64,000 nt of DNA from positions 197,162 through 261,161 of the forward strand of contig NZ_BAAAFQ010000006.1 of NCBI RefSeq assembly GCF_039523615.1. Direction: 5' to 3'. The notes beneath the pieces are model-generated. The model worked only from the letters and a program-made list of their open reading frames with translations, was not told where the DNA came from and did not search any database. Position numbers and translations under genes: made by a program. This DNA comes from Psychrosphaera haliotis. Its GTDB lineage: Bacteria; Pseudomonadota; Gammaproteobacteria; Enterobacterales; Alteromonadaceae. Below are positions 51,276-60,534 of the stretch, one piece after another. Position 1 is the stretch's first letter. The number at the start of each line of letters is the position of its first letter.

Positions 51276-51380
51276 TTAAAAGAACGTATTCTAAAAGTCT
51301 GTGCTTTAAAAGCCCGTATTTTAGAAGTACGTGTTTTAAAATTTAGTGATTTAGAATTTAGTGCTTTAGAGTTTGATGTT
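51276..51380. repeat. 15-bp tandem repeat, seven degenerate units, at the GST 3' end
   Basis: Seven units begin at 51276, 51291, 51306, 51321, 51336, 51351 and 51366 (plus-strand consensus ttaRaagtncGTgtT). Read on the minus strand in the GST frame, each unit ends in a stop codon (TAA or TAG). Unit 7 is the last five codons of the GST gene, including its own stop at 51366. Confidence 0.85.
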
Positions 51381-52217
51381 ATCAAAGTCAGTTTTAGAAT
51401 GACGTTCATGCACCTGTTGGGATTCGTCACCCCAGGTTTTGTTTACAACCTTGCCTCGTTTGACCGCAGGTCTTTGCGCTATTTTTTCTGCCCAAGCCAC
51501 TAAGTGTGTATAACTTTTCACATCTAAAAACTCGGCGGCGTCATACAATTCCCCTAAAACCAACGCTCCATACCATGGCCAAATAGCAATGTCAGCAATG
51601 CTATATTCCTTGCCAGCCATGTAGTCATTATTAGCAAGATGCTTGTCCAAAACATCAAGTTGCCTTTTCGTTTCCATGGTAAATCTGTCAATTGGGTATT
51701 CAAAATTTTCAGGGGCATAGGCATAGAAATGACCAAATCCGCCACCTAAATAAGGCCCGCTTCCAACTTGCCAAAACAACCAAGACAAACAAGCTGCTTT
51801 ATCATTCGGTGAGCTTGGAATGAAGCGTCCAAACTTTTCAGCCAAGTGCAATAAAATAGCGCCAGACTCAAATACATTGACGTTATTGGTCCCTGACTTA
51901 TCAACTAGCGCTGGGATTTTTGAGTTTGGGTTAATATCCACAAAACCGCTACTGAATTGATCTGCGTCTTGGATCTTTATTAAGTGTGCATCGTACTCTG
52001 CACCCGCTTCACCAGCCGCCAACAACTCTTCAAACATAACTGTGGCTTTTACACCGTTAGGGGTCGCTAATGAATAAAGTTGGAATGGATGCTCTCCTAC
52101 AGGTAATGATTGCTCAAAACGAGAGCCTGAATCTGGTCTATTTAAACTAGCCCACTCTCCACCATTTTCTTTATCCCAACTCCAAACCTTTGGTGGCGTA
52201 TAGGTATTCTCTGACAT
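51366..52217 (-). CDS. yghU: YghU-like glutathione S-transferase
   Basis: This 283-residue protein resembles E. coli YghU, a nu-class GST that reduces disulfides with two bound glutathiones. It begins TYTPPKVWSWDKENGG and has the thioredoxin-fold segment LATPNGVKATVMFEEL. NPNSKIPALVD and FESGAILLHLAEK mark the G-site cis-Pro and Glu-Ser. The all-helical C-terminal domain has SIADIAIWPWYG. Its last codons (NIKL and stop) form the first unit of the 15-bp repeat that follows. The start ATG has an AAGGAG-type site upstream. Confidence 0.92.
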   Translation of the reverse strand: MSENTYTPPKVWSWDKENGGEWASLNRPDSGSRFEQSLPVGEHPFQLYSLATPNGVKATVMFEELLAAGEAGAEYDAHLIKIQDADQFSSGFVDINPNSKIPALVDKSGTNNVNVFESGAILLHLAEKFGRFIPSSPNDKAACLSWLFWQVGSGPYLGGGFGHFYAYAPENFEYPIDRFTMETKRQLDVLDKHLANNDYMAGKEYSIADIAIWPWYGALVLGELYDAAEFLDVKSYTHLVAWAEKIAQRPAVKRGKVVNKTWGDESQQVHERHSKTDFDNIKL

Positions 52218-52281
52218 AACAACTCCTTACTGTTTGAATAGGTTACGACCATCAGCAAGTTTAGATCATGTAAAGCGTGAT

Positions 52282-52800
52282 TTAGTAAACCTCACCTATT
52301 AGCTCTAAGTGGGTCAAATAAATACGTACATCTAACTCAAGTTGATGGTAGTTAGGCAACATATACTCGCAAAGTTTATAGAATGCTTTGTTGTGCTCAT
52401 ATTCTTTAAAGTGAGCGAGTTCATGTACCACTATCATAGCGAGGAATTCTGGCGGCGCATTCTTAAATATAGAACTTATTCTTATTTCATATTTACGTTT
52501 GAGCTTAGAGCCTTGAACTCTTGCTATGCTGGTATGAGTTCCCAACGCATTTTTTATAACATGTAATTTGTTGTCGTATTCAATCTTACTTATAGGTTGA
52601 GACTTTTTTAAATATTGGGCTTTAAGTTCGAGAACATATTCCCGCAGTAATTTGTCATTATTAAAATGGTGCGGGTGTGGGTATTTATTTTTTAAATACG
52701 CCGTGAGCTTTTTAGAGTTGATAAGGTGTTGAACCGACTCAATAATTGAGCCGGGATAATTACTTATATACTTTAATTTTGTAAGGTTAGGATTAGGCAA
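52282..52800 (-). CDS. YgjP-like metal-dependent peptidase
   Basis: This 172-residue protein has the zinc motif HELAHFKEYEHNKAFY, with HExxH followed by a third His, the arrangement of YgjP / M48-related minimal gluzincins. The middle has RVQGSKLKRKYEIRIS and FLAMIVVHELAH. There is no signal peptide or membrane segment. Its peptidase activity has not been established for the family. It follows yegD by 15 bases on the same strand, so the two are probably co-transcribed. Confidence 0.85.
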   Translation of the reverse strand: MPNPNLTKLKYISNYPGSIIESVQHLINSKKLTAYLKNKYPHPHHFNNDKLLREYVLELKAQYLKKSQPISKIEYDNKLHVIKNALGTHTSIARVQGSKLKRKYEIRISSIFKNAPPEFLAMIVVHELAHFKEYEHNKAFYKLCEYMLPNYHQLELDVRIYLTHLELIGEVY

Positions 52801-52815
52801 CGCTGCACTTTCCGT

Positions 52816-54174
52816 TTATTTGAATATAGTTTCAGCCCAACGACTTAATCCTGCCGTAACGCTACCAAAGTGATCGCCAACAACAACAGGCTTATTACCA
52901 AATTTCGATTTTATAAAATCATTAATGACTGGTGACTTTGCCGTACCGCCAGTAACAAAAATAACGTCAGGCTCTGCACCGCCTTGGTTGACCGCTTCGC
53001 TCATTAGCTTCGCAATACTATTAAGCTGATTCTCTGACGCTTCTAAAAAGAGGTTTCGGTCAACATCTTGGCTTAGATTTTCCGTTAGATAACCTAAATC
53101 AATATTGTTTGAATTACTTTCTGTTAATAATATTTTAGCTTGTTCTGCACTATTCACGAGTTGATAGCTGAGCTTTTCGTTATAAGCTTTTAATAATCGA
53201 GCCAGTATTTCTGGTTGCTCAGAGTCTCGTTGTAACTGCTCTAAAAAGCGTCCGTTTGCGTCACTATAAAAGTCTGTTTGAGCATTTACGTCATTAATAG
53301 CCACTGCTTTAAAATAACTATTCACTGGCATTGGTTTGCCAGACTTTAACTTACCGTTGATACCTAGGTTAGGCATAACACCTTTTAAAGCCAGCTGAAT
53401 ATCAAAGTCATTCCCGCCTACTCTTAAACCGCTGTGTCCCAACAGAGCCGCTGAACGATCGGCTTTGTTCATTAACTCTGGTCCCATAAGAAGCATTGAG
53501 CAATCCGTGGTACCACCACCAATATCAACAACCAATACTCTTGTTTCTTGTTTTAAACTTGCTTCGTACTCAAAACCTGCAGCCACAGGCTCATACTGAA
53601 ACTCAATATCTTGATAACCAACATGTCTAGCGGCATTCGTTAATACTTCAATTGCTTGTTTGTTGCTTTGTTCACTATTACGACCTTGGAAATTAATTGG
53701 TCGCCCTATTACAACTTTAGTGACGTCGTGCTGTAACTCTTCTTCAACGTGATGCTTAACGTGTGCCATCATAGCTGCAACAATATGCTCAAAAAATACA
53801 ATTTGCTGAGGCAGCAAGCCACTAGTCCCTAAGAATGATTTAGGAGACTTTATATAATAACCTTCACTTGGATCGTCTAAGTAGCGTTCTAAGGCCGACT
53901 TACCAAAAGATAGATGCTCCGGTATACCATCATAACGAAGGTCCTCTAAGGCCTCTTGCCCTTTCGAAATTAAGAAACCTCGAGAGTTAGCAAATGTGGA
54001 CTTATAAGGTTCGTTGATATTTTTATGTAACCAGTTTGGGATAACGTCTCGACTTGGGGCATAAAGTGACGAAGACATAAATTTGCCGTGCTCACCTAAC
54101 GTTAACATTTTTGGTTGCCCATTTTGCATTGTCGCAACAGCACAATTTGAAGTGCCGTAGTCAAAACCTATCAT
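52816..54174 (-). CDS. yegD: Hsp70-family chaperone YegD
   Basis: This 452-residue short Hsp70 homologue has the ATPase domain intact: phosphate 1 motif MIGFDYGTSNCAVA, KVVIGRPINFQG, phosphate 2 motif VLVVDIGGGTTDCSML, and adenosine motif DVIFVTGGTAKSPVI. It lacks a full peptide-binding domain, as in E. coli YegD (450 residues). The role is poorly defined. It is the first gene of a transcript with the YgjP-like peptidase and lies after the tRNA-Leu terminator. Confidence 0.93.
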   Translation of the reverse strand: MIGFDYGTSNCAVATMQNGQPKMLTLGEHGKFMSSSLYAPSRDVIPNWLHKNINEPYKSTFANSRGFLISKGQEALEDLRYDGIPEHLSFGKSALERYLDDPSEGYYIKSPKSFLGTSGLLPQQIVFFEHIVAAMMAHVKHHVEEELQHDVTKVVIGRPINFQGRNSEQSNKQAIEVLTNAARHVGYQDIEFQYEPVAAGFEYEASLKQETRVLVVDIGGGTTDCSMLLMGPELMNKADRSAALLGHSGLRVGGNDFDIQLALKGVMPNLGINGKLKSGKPMPVNSYFKAVAINDVNAQTDFYSDANGRFLEQLQRDSEQPEILARLLKAYNEKLSYQLVNSAEQAKILLTESNSNNIDLGYLTENLSQDVDRNLFLEASENQLNSIAKLMSEAVNQGGAEPDVIFVTGGTAKSPVINDFIKSKFGNKPVVVGDHFGSVTAGLSRWAETIFK

Positions 54175-54262
54175 TAAAACTGCCTACTATATAAATTACG
54201 GCCGCGGATTCTACCTAATTGAGGGGGATTTTTCACTCTCTTGTTTGAAGAATTTGAGGCAT

Positions 54263-54302
54263 AAAAAAACCAGAATGCCTATTTTACTAAGCTATTCTGG
54301 CT
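54263..54302 (-). terminator. Terminator after tRNA-Leu
   Basis: The CCAGAAT / ATTCTGG stem with a long loop is followed on the minus strand by seven T. It ends the secG-tRNA-Leu transcript. Confidence 0.65.
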
Positions 54303-54328
54303 TTTATGGTTCTTAATGAACCTTATAA

Positions 54329-54413
54329 TGGTGCGGATGGAGAGACTTGAACTCTCACGCCTTGCGGCACAGGCACCTCATGCCTGCGTGTCTACCAATT
54401 TCACCACATCCGC
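54329..54413 (-). tRNA. tRNA-Leu (anticodon GAG)
   Basis: This 85-base class II tRNA has the acceptor GCGGATG / CATCCGC with an A discriminator and encoded CCA. The anticodon loop is ATGAGGT with GAG at 54379-54377. The extra arm TGCCGCAAGGCG is long, as for Leu. It lies 17 bases after secG, the same position as E. coli leuU. Confidence 0.97.
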
Positions 54414-54430
54414 ATATTTATATGCAAAAA

Positions 54431-54802
54431 TTAGTTAACTGGTACGTCGTCTGAACCGTTAGACTCTTGCGCATCTCCAGCAGGAATTTCAGAAGGTAAC
54501 TCCATATCCAGAGTTGCTGGCGCTGTTTCAGTTGGAACAGAAAGATCGCTAAACGCATCTTCTTGTTTTACTGAGTTTGCTGTCATGCTACCTAAGAAAA
54601 TACTTAGGATAAAAAATGCAGTTGCTAGAAATGTGGTTGTCTTCGTCAGGAAGTTACCTGAACCATTAGAACCAAACAACGTTGCTGATGCTCCAGCACC
54701 AAACGACGCGCCCATATCTGCGCCTTTGCCTTGTTGAATAAGAATAAGTCCAACTAATGCTATTGCGATAATTAAATAAACTACAATTAAAATTTCGTAC
54801 AT
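54431..54802 (-). CDS. secG: Preprotein translocase subunit SecG
   Basis: This 123-residue protein has two transmembrane helices (about 1-20 and 53-74) joined by the conserved loop IQQGKGADMGASFGAGASATLFGSNG. It sits beside SecYE and aids preprotein translocation. The C-terminal acidic, Pro/Glu-rich tail is typical of SecG. It is flanked by tpiA and tRNA-Leu as expected in this group. Confidence 0.95.
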   Translation of the reverse strand: MYEILIVVYLIIAIALVGLILIQQGKGADMGASFGAGASATLFGSNGSGNFLTKTTTFLATAFFILSIFLGSMTANSVKQEDAFSDLSVPTETAPATLDMELPSEIPAGDAQESNGSDDVPVN

Positions 54803-54811
54803 GCTTTTACC

Positions 54812-55546
54812 TTAAGCTACTGCGTTTTTACAAATGTTTGTGAACGCTTCCACATCTAAACTCGCGCCACCAATTAGGCCGCCGTCGATGTTTTCCTTGG
54901 AAAACAATTCTTCACTATTTTCTGCCTTAACACTGCCACCATATAAGATGCGTGTTAAGTCTGCTAATTCTTGGCTATACCCAGCTAACGTTTTGCGGAT
55001 CATCGCGTGAATTTCTTCTGCTTGATCGCCTGTTGCTGTTTTACCAGTACCTATTGCCCATACAGGCTCATAAGCAAATACAATACTGTCGGAGTAATTT
55101 GGTAATACATCTAACACAGCTTTAACTTGTTCAGTTATTACAGCTGTTGTTTCACCATTTTCTCTTTGTTCATCTGTTTCACCGATACAAATTATCGGTA
55201 TTAGACCAGCGGCTAAAGTAGATAAAACCTTCTTTGCAACTATCTCATTTGTTTCATTAAACAATGAACGACGTTCAGAGTGACCTACAATAACATACTG
55301 ACAGCCAACATCCCTCAACATTCTTCCAGAAATTTCACCTGTGAATGCGCCTGAATCTTGGATAGCTATTGTCTGTGCGCCTTTTTTAACGTCTTGTGTA
55401 TCTTCATTAAGATAAACAAACGGTGGGCAAAGCACAGCTTCAACATTATCAGCATCTAACTGTTGGATATTGTTAACCATTTCAGTTAACAGTTGGCTAT
55501 CGCCGTTTAGTTTCCAATTCGCTACTACTAGCGGTAATCGAATGGC
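54812..55546 (-). CDS. tpiA: Triosephosphate isomerase
   Basis: This 244-residue TIM barrel interconverts dihydroxyacetone phosphate and glyceraldehyde-3-phosphate. The active-site segments are NWKLNG (Lys), VGHSERR (His) and YEPVWAIGTGKTA (Glu), with the phosphate loop GGSVKAEN. The ATG at 55546 is preferred: the in-frame ATG six codons upstream overlaps the ribosome-binding site AAGGAGAGG. It lies between glmM and secG. Confidence 0.97.
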   Translation of the reverse strand, partial: AIRLPLVVANWKLNGDSQLLTEMVNNIQQLDADNVEAVLCPPFVYLNEDTQDVKKGAQTIAIQDSGAFTGEISGRMLRDVGCQYVIVGHSERRSLFNETNEIVAKKVLSTLAAGLIPIICIGETDEQRENGETTAVITEQVKAVLDVLPNYSDSIVFAYEPVWAIGTGKTATGDQAEEIHAMIRKTLAGYSQELADLTRILYGGSVKAENSEELFSKENIDGGLIGGASLDVEAFTNICKNAVA

Positions 55547-55616
55547 CATTAGCCTCTCCTTCATTTAAGCGGCGAGATAGTAACAAACTCCCCAAAAAGT
55601 ACAAGTAATGGATTCG

Positions 55617-56951
55617 TTATTCTGCGTGTTCCGCCACTTTATCGGCTACTTTTTGTGCTACTCGTTTTATTAACTTACCATCTTTACCTTCAGTCATAAC
55701 TCGAATAAGCGGTTCTGTACCAGATTTTCTAATTAATATTCTACCTTCATCGCCTAATTCAACTTCTGCAGCTTGAATTGCTAACTTTACTTCATCAACT
55801 TCTAGTGGATATTTATTAGGCGCTGTACGAACGTTAATTAATTTTTGAGGGTACTTTTCCATGCCAGATTTAAGTTCAGATAACGTCATGCCGGTATCTA
55901 CAATAGCCGCCAAAATTTGAACTGCAGAAATAGTACCGTCGCCGGTTGGTATATGATCTAGATTGATAACATGCCCCGAAGACTCACCACCTATTGTCCA
56001 GCCATTTTCTTTTAAAAGTTGCATAACGTAGCGGTCGCCAACATTTGCTCTTTTAAACGGTATACTAAGATTCTTAAGTGCAACTTCTAAGCCTAAGTTA
56101 GACATTAATGTGCCAACAACACCACCTTTAAGCTCACCTTTTTTAAGGGCTTGACGCGCTAAGATAAAGACAAGTTCGTCGCCATCGACTTCCATGCCCT
56201 TTTCATCAACCATAATTAAACGGTCACCGTCACCATCTAATGCAATACCAACATCAGCATTGTGCTGAAGAACGGCTTGTCGCAACGCATCTGTGTGCGT
56301 TGCACCACAATGATCGTTGATGTTTAAACCGTTTGGCTCAGCAAAAATAGAAATAACGTCTGCACCTAACTCTCTAAATACATTTGGTGCGATGTGGTAG
56401 GTAGCCCCGTTTGCTGTATCAACAACAATTTTCATGCCTTTTAGTGATTCAAGAGCAAAACGGCTCTTACAAAACTCAATATATCGACCAGCAGCATCAT
56501 TTATTCTAAAGGCTTTGCCTAACTTTTCAGACTCTACGCAAGTAAGTTCTTGCTCAATCATTCTTTCAATTTCATGCTCTACTTCATCAGGCAATTTAGT
56601 ACCTTCCGCAGAGAAGAACTTAATACCATTGTCGTAATATGGGTTGTGTGATGCGCTTATAACAATACCAGCATCAGCTCTGAACGTTTGAGTAAGATAT
56701 GAAATTGCAGGCGTTGGCATTGGCCCAAGCAAGCCTACATCTACGCCAGCAGCGATTAGACCAGACTCTAATGCCGTTTCTAGCATATAGCCGGAAATGC
56801 GGGTGTCTTTTCCTATAAGTACTTTTCTATTTCCATTGCTGGCAAATACTTTGCCTGCGGCCCAGCCTAGTTTTAATGCGAATTCTGGCGTAATTGCGCC
56901 TTGTCCAACTAAACCTCTAATTCCATCTGTTCCGAAATACTTTTTACTCAT
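55617..56951 (-). CDS. glmM: Phosphoglucosamine mutase
   Basis: This 444-residue enzyme makes glucosamine-1-phosphate for peptidoglycan and lipopolysaccharide. The phosphoserine is Ser101 in VISASHNP, the metal loop is DGDGDR, the sugar loop is GGESSGH and the phosphate loop is RKSGTEPLIRVM. The length equals that of E. coli GlmM (445). Its start overlaps the end of folP by 8 bases, so translation is coupled. Confidence 0.97.
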   Translation of the reverse strand: MSKKYFGTDGIRGLVGQGAITPEFALKLGWAAGKVFASNGNRKVLIGKDTRISGYMLETALESGLIAAGVDVGLLGPMPTPAISYLTQTFRADAGIVISASHNPYYDNGIKFFSAEGTKLPDEVEHEIERMIEQELTCVESEKLGKAFRINDAAGRYIEFCKSRFALESLKGMKIVVDTANGATYHIAPNVFRELGADVISIFAEPNGLNINDHCGATHTDALRQAVLQHNADVGIALDGDGDRLIMVDEKGMEVDGDELVFILARQALKKGELKGGVVGTLMSNLGLEVALKNLSIPFKRANVGDRYVMQLLKENGWTIGGESSGHVINLDHIPTGDGTISAVQILAAIVDTGMTLSELKSGMEKYPQKLINVRTAPNKYPLEVDEVKLAIQAAEVELGDEGRILIRKSGTEPLIRVMTEGKDGKLIKRVAQKVADKVAEHAE

Positions 56952-57768
56952 TAATAATTCCTTTGTTCATCGCATTGTAAATGGTAACTGCTTGATGAGT
57001 CTCTGCGACATCATGGACTCGAAGAATGTTTGCCCCGTTACTTAGGGCTAACGCAGCAGCTATTACACTGCCCAGCATTCTATCATTTGTTTCTATATTT
57101 AATAAATTGCCAATCATCGATTTCCTCGACAATCCGGCTAAAATTGGCATTTTATATGTAACAAATTGATCTAAATCACCCAAAAGTTTGTAATTATCAT
57201 CCAAAGTTTTACCAAATCCAAATCCTGGGTCTAACCATAGTCTATTTTTGGATATCCCTGCCTGCTCACACTCTGCTATTTTTTTGTCAAAAAACTGCTT
57301 AATTTCGCCCACAATGTTTTTGTATTCTGGCTTATTTTGCATCGTTTGCGGAGTACCTTGCATATGCATTAAACAAATAGGCACGTCAGTTTGTGCTGCA
57401 ACTTCTAGCGCACCAGGTTGGCTCAATGCACAAACGTCATTAATAATGTCTATTCCATTCGCTAATCCTTCAGCCATTACATCGGCTTTAGAAGTATCTA
57501 AAGAAATAATACAATCAAATTCCGACTTGAGTTTTTTTATTACTGGAATGACTCTAGCTAGTTCAGTTTCAACACTCACCTTAGGTGCACCTGGCCTGGT
57601 TGACTCCCCACCTATATCAATAATATCAGCACCGTCTTTTAACATTCGTTCTGCTTGCTTTAGAGCCATATTTAATGAGTTAAATTCGCCACCATCAGAA
57701 AAAGAATCTGGTGTAACATTTAATATGCCCATAATTTTAGGTTGTTTGAAGTCGAATAAATTACTCAC
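56944..57768 (-). CDS. folP: Dihydropteroate synthase
   Basis: This 274-residue folate-pathway enzyme joins p-aminobenzoate to dihydropterin pyrophosphate. The signatures GILNVTPDSFSDGGEF and GADIIDIGGESTRPGAP (loops 1 and 2) are intact, with DPGFGFGKT and LAGLSRKSM following. It is the sulfonamide target. A terminator separates it from ftsH, so it may have its own promoter. Confidence 0.97.
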   Translation of the reverse strand: MSNLFDFKQPKIMGILNVTPDSFSDGGEFNSLNMALKQAERMLKDGADIIDIGGESTRPGAPKVSVETELARVIPVIKKLKSEFDCIISLDTSKADVMAEGLANGIDIINDVCALSQPGALEVAAQTDVPICLMHMQGTPQTMQNKPEYKNIVGEIKQFFDKKIAECEQAGISKNRLWLDPGFGFGKTLDDNYKLLGDLDQFVTYKMPILAGLSRKSMIGNLLNIETNDRMLGSVIAAALALSNGANILRVHDVAETHQAVTIYNAMNKGIINE

Positions 57769-57803
57769 AAAAATACCCTGCTTGCTATTTCTAGATGTTA
57801 AAT

Positions 57804-57831
57804 AAAAAAGGCTCCTATAATTAGGAGCCTT
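57804..57831 (-). terminator. Terminator between ftsH and folP
   Basis: The AAGGCTCCTA / TAGGAGCCTT stem with a 4-base loop is followed on the minus strand by TTTTTTAT. It lies 20 bases after the ftsH stop. Confidence 0.8.
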
Positions 57832-57850
57832 ATCAAATTGTTATATTAAA

Positions 57851-59779
57851 TTATGCGTCTTTCGGTTGCTCTTGATCCGATGGCGTAGAAGATTCTGCTT
57901 TTTGTTCTTCTGTATTGTCATTGTTAGAATTGTTAGGTTTATCACCTTTCTCATTCCAACCCGCTGGTTCGCGAACTTCTTTACGCTCCATTAAATCATC
58001 AATTTGTTTTGCATCAATAGTTTCATATTTCATTAATGCATCTTTCATTGAATGAAGTATGTCCATGTTGTCTTGTAAAATCTGACGAGCACGTTCATAG
58101 TTTTTATCAATAATGGCACGTACTTCTTTATCGATTAAACGAGCAGTCTCATCTGAAATATTCTTATGCTTCGCAGAACTGCGACCCATGAATACTTCAC
58201 CTTCTTCTTCGGCATAAAGTAAAGGACCAAGTTTTTCAGAAAGACCCCACTGAGTCACCATCTTAGATGCTAAATCAGTTGCACGTTCAATATCGTTTGA
58301 CGCGCCAGTAGAAACTTTTTCATCACCGTAGATAATTTGCTCCGCTAAACGACCACCGTATAGGCTAGAGATATTACTTTCTAAATGTTGTTTAGAGTGA
58401 CTAAAACGATCTTTTTCAGGTAAGTACATGGTTACACCAAGCGCTCTACCACGAGGTATAATACTCACTTTATAAACTGGATCGTGTTCTGGAACCATGC
58501 GGCCAACAATTGCGTGACCTGCTTCATGATATGCCGTCATTTCTTTTTCAGCGTCGTCCATTACCATGGTCTTACGCTCAGCACCCATCATTATCTTGTC
58601 TTTTGCTTTTTCAAAGTCAGTCATATCAACTAAACGCTTGTCACTTCTTGCAGCAAACAATGCAGCTTCATTCACTAGGTTCGCTAGATCAGCACCAGAA
58701 AAACCAGGAGTACCACGTGCAATAAGTGCAGGCTCTACATCATTGCTTAAAGGAACTTTACGCATATGAACATTTAGTATTTGTTCACGGCCACGTACAT
58801 CCGGCAATCCAACAACAACTTGTCTATCAAAACGACCTGGGCGAAGTAATGCAGGGTCTAATACGTCAGGTCTGTTAGTAGCGGCAATAACGATGATACC
58901 TTCATTACCTTCAAAACCATCCATTTCAACTAGCATTTGGTTAAGCGTTTGTTCACGTTCATCATGACCACCGCCCATACCAGCACCACGTTGACGACCA
59001 ACAGCATCAATCTCATCTATAAAGATAATACATGGAGCTGACTTTTTAGCTTGGTCAAACATGTCTCTTACACGAGATGCACCAACACCTACAAACATTT
59101 CAACGAAATCTGAACCAGAAATTGCGAAGAACGGTACTTTTGCTTCACCAGCTACCGCTTTTGCTAATAGTGTTTTACCTGTACCAGGCTGACCAACCAT
59201 TAATACGCCTTTCGGTATTTTACCGCCAAGCTTTTGGAATTTAGAAGGGTCTTTTAAGTAATCAACTAACTCTTGAACTTCTTCTTTAGCTTCGTCACAA
59301 CCTGCTACATCTTTAAATGTCGTTTTAATTTGGTCTTCGCCCATTAAACGAGCTTTACTCTTACCAAATGACATGGCGCCTTTACCGCCGCCACCTTGCA
59401 TTTGACGCATGAAGAAAATCCAAACACCAATTAGCAGTAACATTGGGAACCAAGAGATTAAAATAGACGTAAACAACGACGGCTCTTCAGGCGGAACACC
59501 AATAATTCTTACGTCGTTTTCGATTAAATCATTCAGTAAGTCTTTGTCGTATGCAGTTGGAATTAAAGTTTCAAACTTTTCACCGCTACGTTTAATTCCT
59601 TTGATCTGGCGATCTGAAATTTTAACTTCACGAATTTGACCCTGACGAACGTCTTTGATGAACTGCGTATAGTTTTCAGCGCCACTAGCGGATTCACTCG
59701 GTGTAATGTTGTTAAACACTGACATCAAAGCGACAGCCACAACTAACCAGATTATTAAATTTTTAGCCATATCACTCAA
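57851..59779 (-). CDS. ftsH: ATP-dependent zinc metalloprotease FtsH
   Basis: This 642-residue inner-membrane AAA+ protease degrades membrane proteins, LpxC and RpoH. Helix 1 (about 8-24) and helix 2 (about 105-125) flank a periplasmic domain. The AAA domain has Walker A GQPGTGKT, Walker B IIFIDEIDAVG and SRH TNRPDVLDPALLRPGRFDRQ. Zinc motif HEAGHA with the later Asp follows. The acidic, Asn/Gln-rich C-terminus is usual. rlmE lies directly upstream as in E. coli. Confidence 0.97.
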   Translation of the reverse strand: MSDMAKNLIIWLVVAVALMSVFNNITPSESASGAENYTQFIKDVRQGQIREVKISDRQIKGIKRSGEKFETLIPTAYDKDLLNDLIENDVRIIGVPPEEPSLFTSILISWFPMLLLIGVWIFFMRQMQGGGGKGAMSFGKSKARLMGEDQIKTTFKDVAGCDEAKEEVQELVDYLKDPSKFQKLGGKIPKGVLMVGQPGTGKTLLAKAVAGEAKVPFFAISGSDFVEMFVGVGASRVRDMFDQAKKSAPCIIFIDEIDAVGRQRGAGMGGGHDEREQTLNQMLVEMDGFEGNEGIIVIAATNRPDVLDPALLRPGRFDRQVVVGLPDVRGREQILNVHMRKVPLSNDVEPALIARGTPGFSGADLANLVNEAALFAARSDKRLVDMTDFEKAKDKIMMGAERKTMVMDDAEKEMTAYHEAGHAIVGRMVPEHDPVYKVSIIPRGRALGVTMYLPEKDRFSHSKQHLESNISSLYGGRLAEQIIYGDEKVSTGASNDIERATDLASKMVTQWGLSEKLGPLLYAEEEGEVFMGRSSAKHKNISDETARLIDKEVRAIIDKNYERARQILQDNMDILHSMKDALMKYETIDAKQIDDLMERKEVREPAGWNEKGDKPNNSNNDNTEEQKAESSTPSDQEQPKDA

Positions 59780-59818
59780 AGGAATAACCTCTTCCTGTTA
59801 TTAATTAATTTAAGATTA

Positions 59819-60448
59819 CTACAGTTTGTAACCTGTCGCTACTACGTACACCTCTCGAGATCTCGCTCTGGAGGATTCCGGTTTTCTTATTTTCACAACT
59901 TTAAACGCTGCTCTCATGTCTTTTACAAACTGGTCAAAGCCTTCGCCTTGGAACACTTTAACCACAAACTTTCCATCTTTACCTAATACTTGATTACACA
60001 TATCAAGAGCCAGCTCTACCAAATACATAGAACCTGACTGATCAATCGCGTCATTACCACTTAAGTTTGGAGCCATGTCAGACATAACTAAATCTACAGT
60101 ACGTCCGTTTATACGATCTAACAACGCATTTAGAACACTTTCTTCTCTAAAGTCGCCTTGTAAAAAGTCAACACCTACAATTGGGTCCATAGGCAATATG
60201 TCGCAAGCGATAAGAGTACCGCTGTTACCAATGTAATCAGCCGCATACTGAGACCATCCGCCAGGGGCTGCACCGAGGTCTACCACAGTATCACCTGGCT
60301 TCATCAACTTGTCTTTCTTTTGAAGCTCTTCTATTTTGAAATAGGCACGTGAACGCAATCCACGTTTATTCGCTTCTTTTACGTATTTGTCGTTTACGTG
60401 CTCTTCTAACCAGCGTTTACTACTAGCCGAACGTTTATCTTTTGCCAT
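59819..60448 (-). CDS. rlmE: 23S rRNA 2'-O-ribose U2552 methyltransferase
   Basis: This 209-residue RrmJ-type enzyme has the AdoMet site VVDLGAAPGGWSQYA and the catalytic residues of the K-D-K-E tetrad in RSRAYFK, MSDMAPNLSG, VVKVFQGEG and SREVY. It methylates U2552 in the A loop of 23S rRNA. Divergent from yhbY, as in E. coli, and upstream of ftsH with a 39-base gap. Confidence 0.96.
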   Translation of the reverse strand: MAKDKRSASSKRWLEEHVNDKYVKEANKRGLRSRAYFKIEELQKKDKLMKPGDTVVDLGAAPGGWSQYAADYIGNSGTLIACDILPMDPIVGVDFLQGDFREESVLNALLDRINGRTVDLVMSDMAPNLSGNDAIDQSGSMYLVELALDMCNQVLGKDGKFVVKVFQGEGFDQFVKDMRAAFKVVKIRKPESSRARSREVYVVATGYKL

Positions 60449-60463
60449 ATGTCAGTTTATAAA

Positions 60464-60492
60464 TTGGTAATAAGCTTAAGGTGGGGTAGAAT
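60464..60492 (+). promoter_or_regulatory. Putative sigma70 promoter of yhbY
   Basis: TTGGTA (60464-60469), a 17-base spacer and TAGAAT (60487-60492) lie 43 bases before the yhbY ATG. Confidence 0.5.
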
Positions 60493-60534
60493 ATCGTTAA
60501 TTCAAGTAATTATCATTGTTAAATTTGAGACTAG

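Noticed and set aside
51240..51380. Plus-strand pentapeptide-like frame (LKERI LKVCA LKARI) across the 15-bp repeat
   Set aside because: It lacks a start codon upstream and continues antisense into the GST gene. A pseudogene of a pentapeptide-repeat protein cannot be excluded, but the register with the GST stop codons is better explained by DNA-level repetition.
57248..57805. Plus-strand open frame (185 codons) over folP
   Set aside because: It is antisense to well-conserved FolP and runs through the ftsH/folP terminator. No motif is seen.
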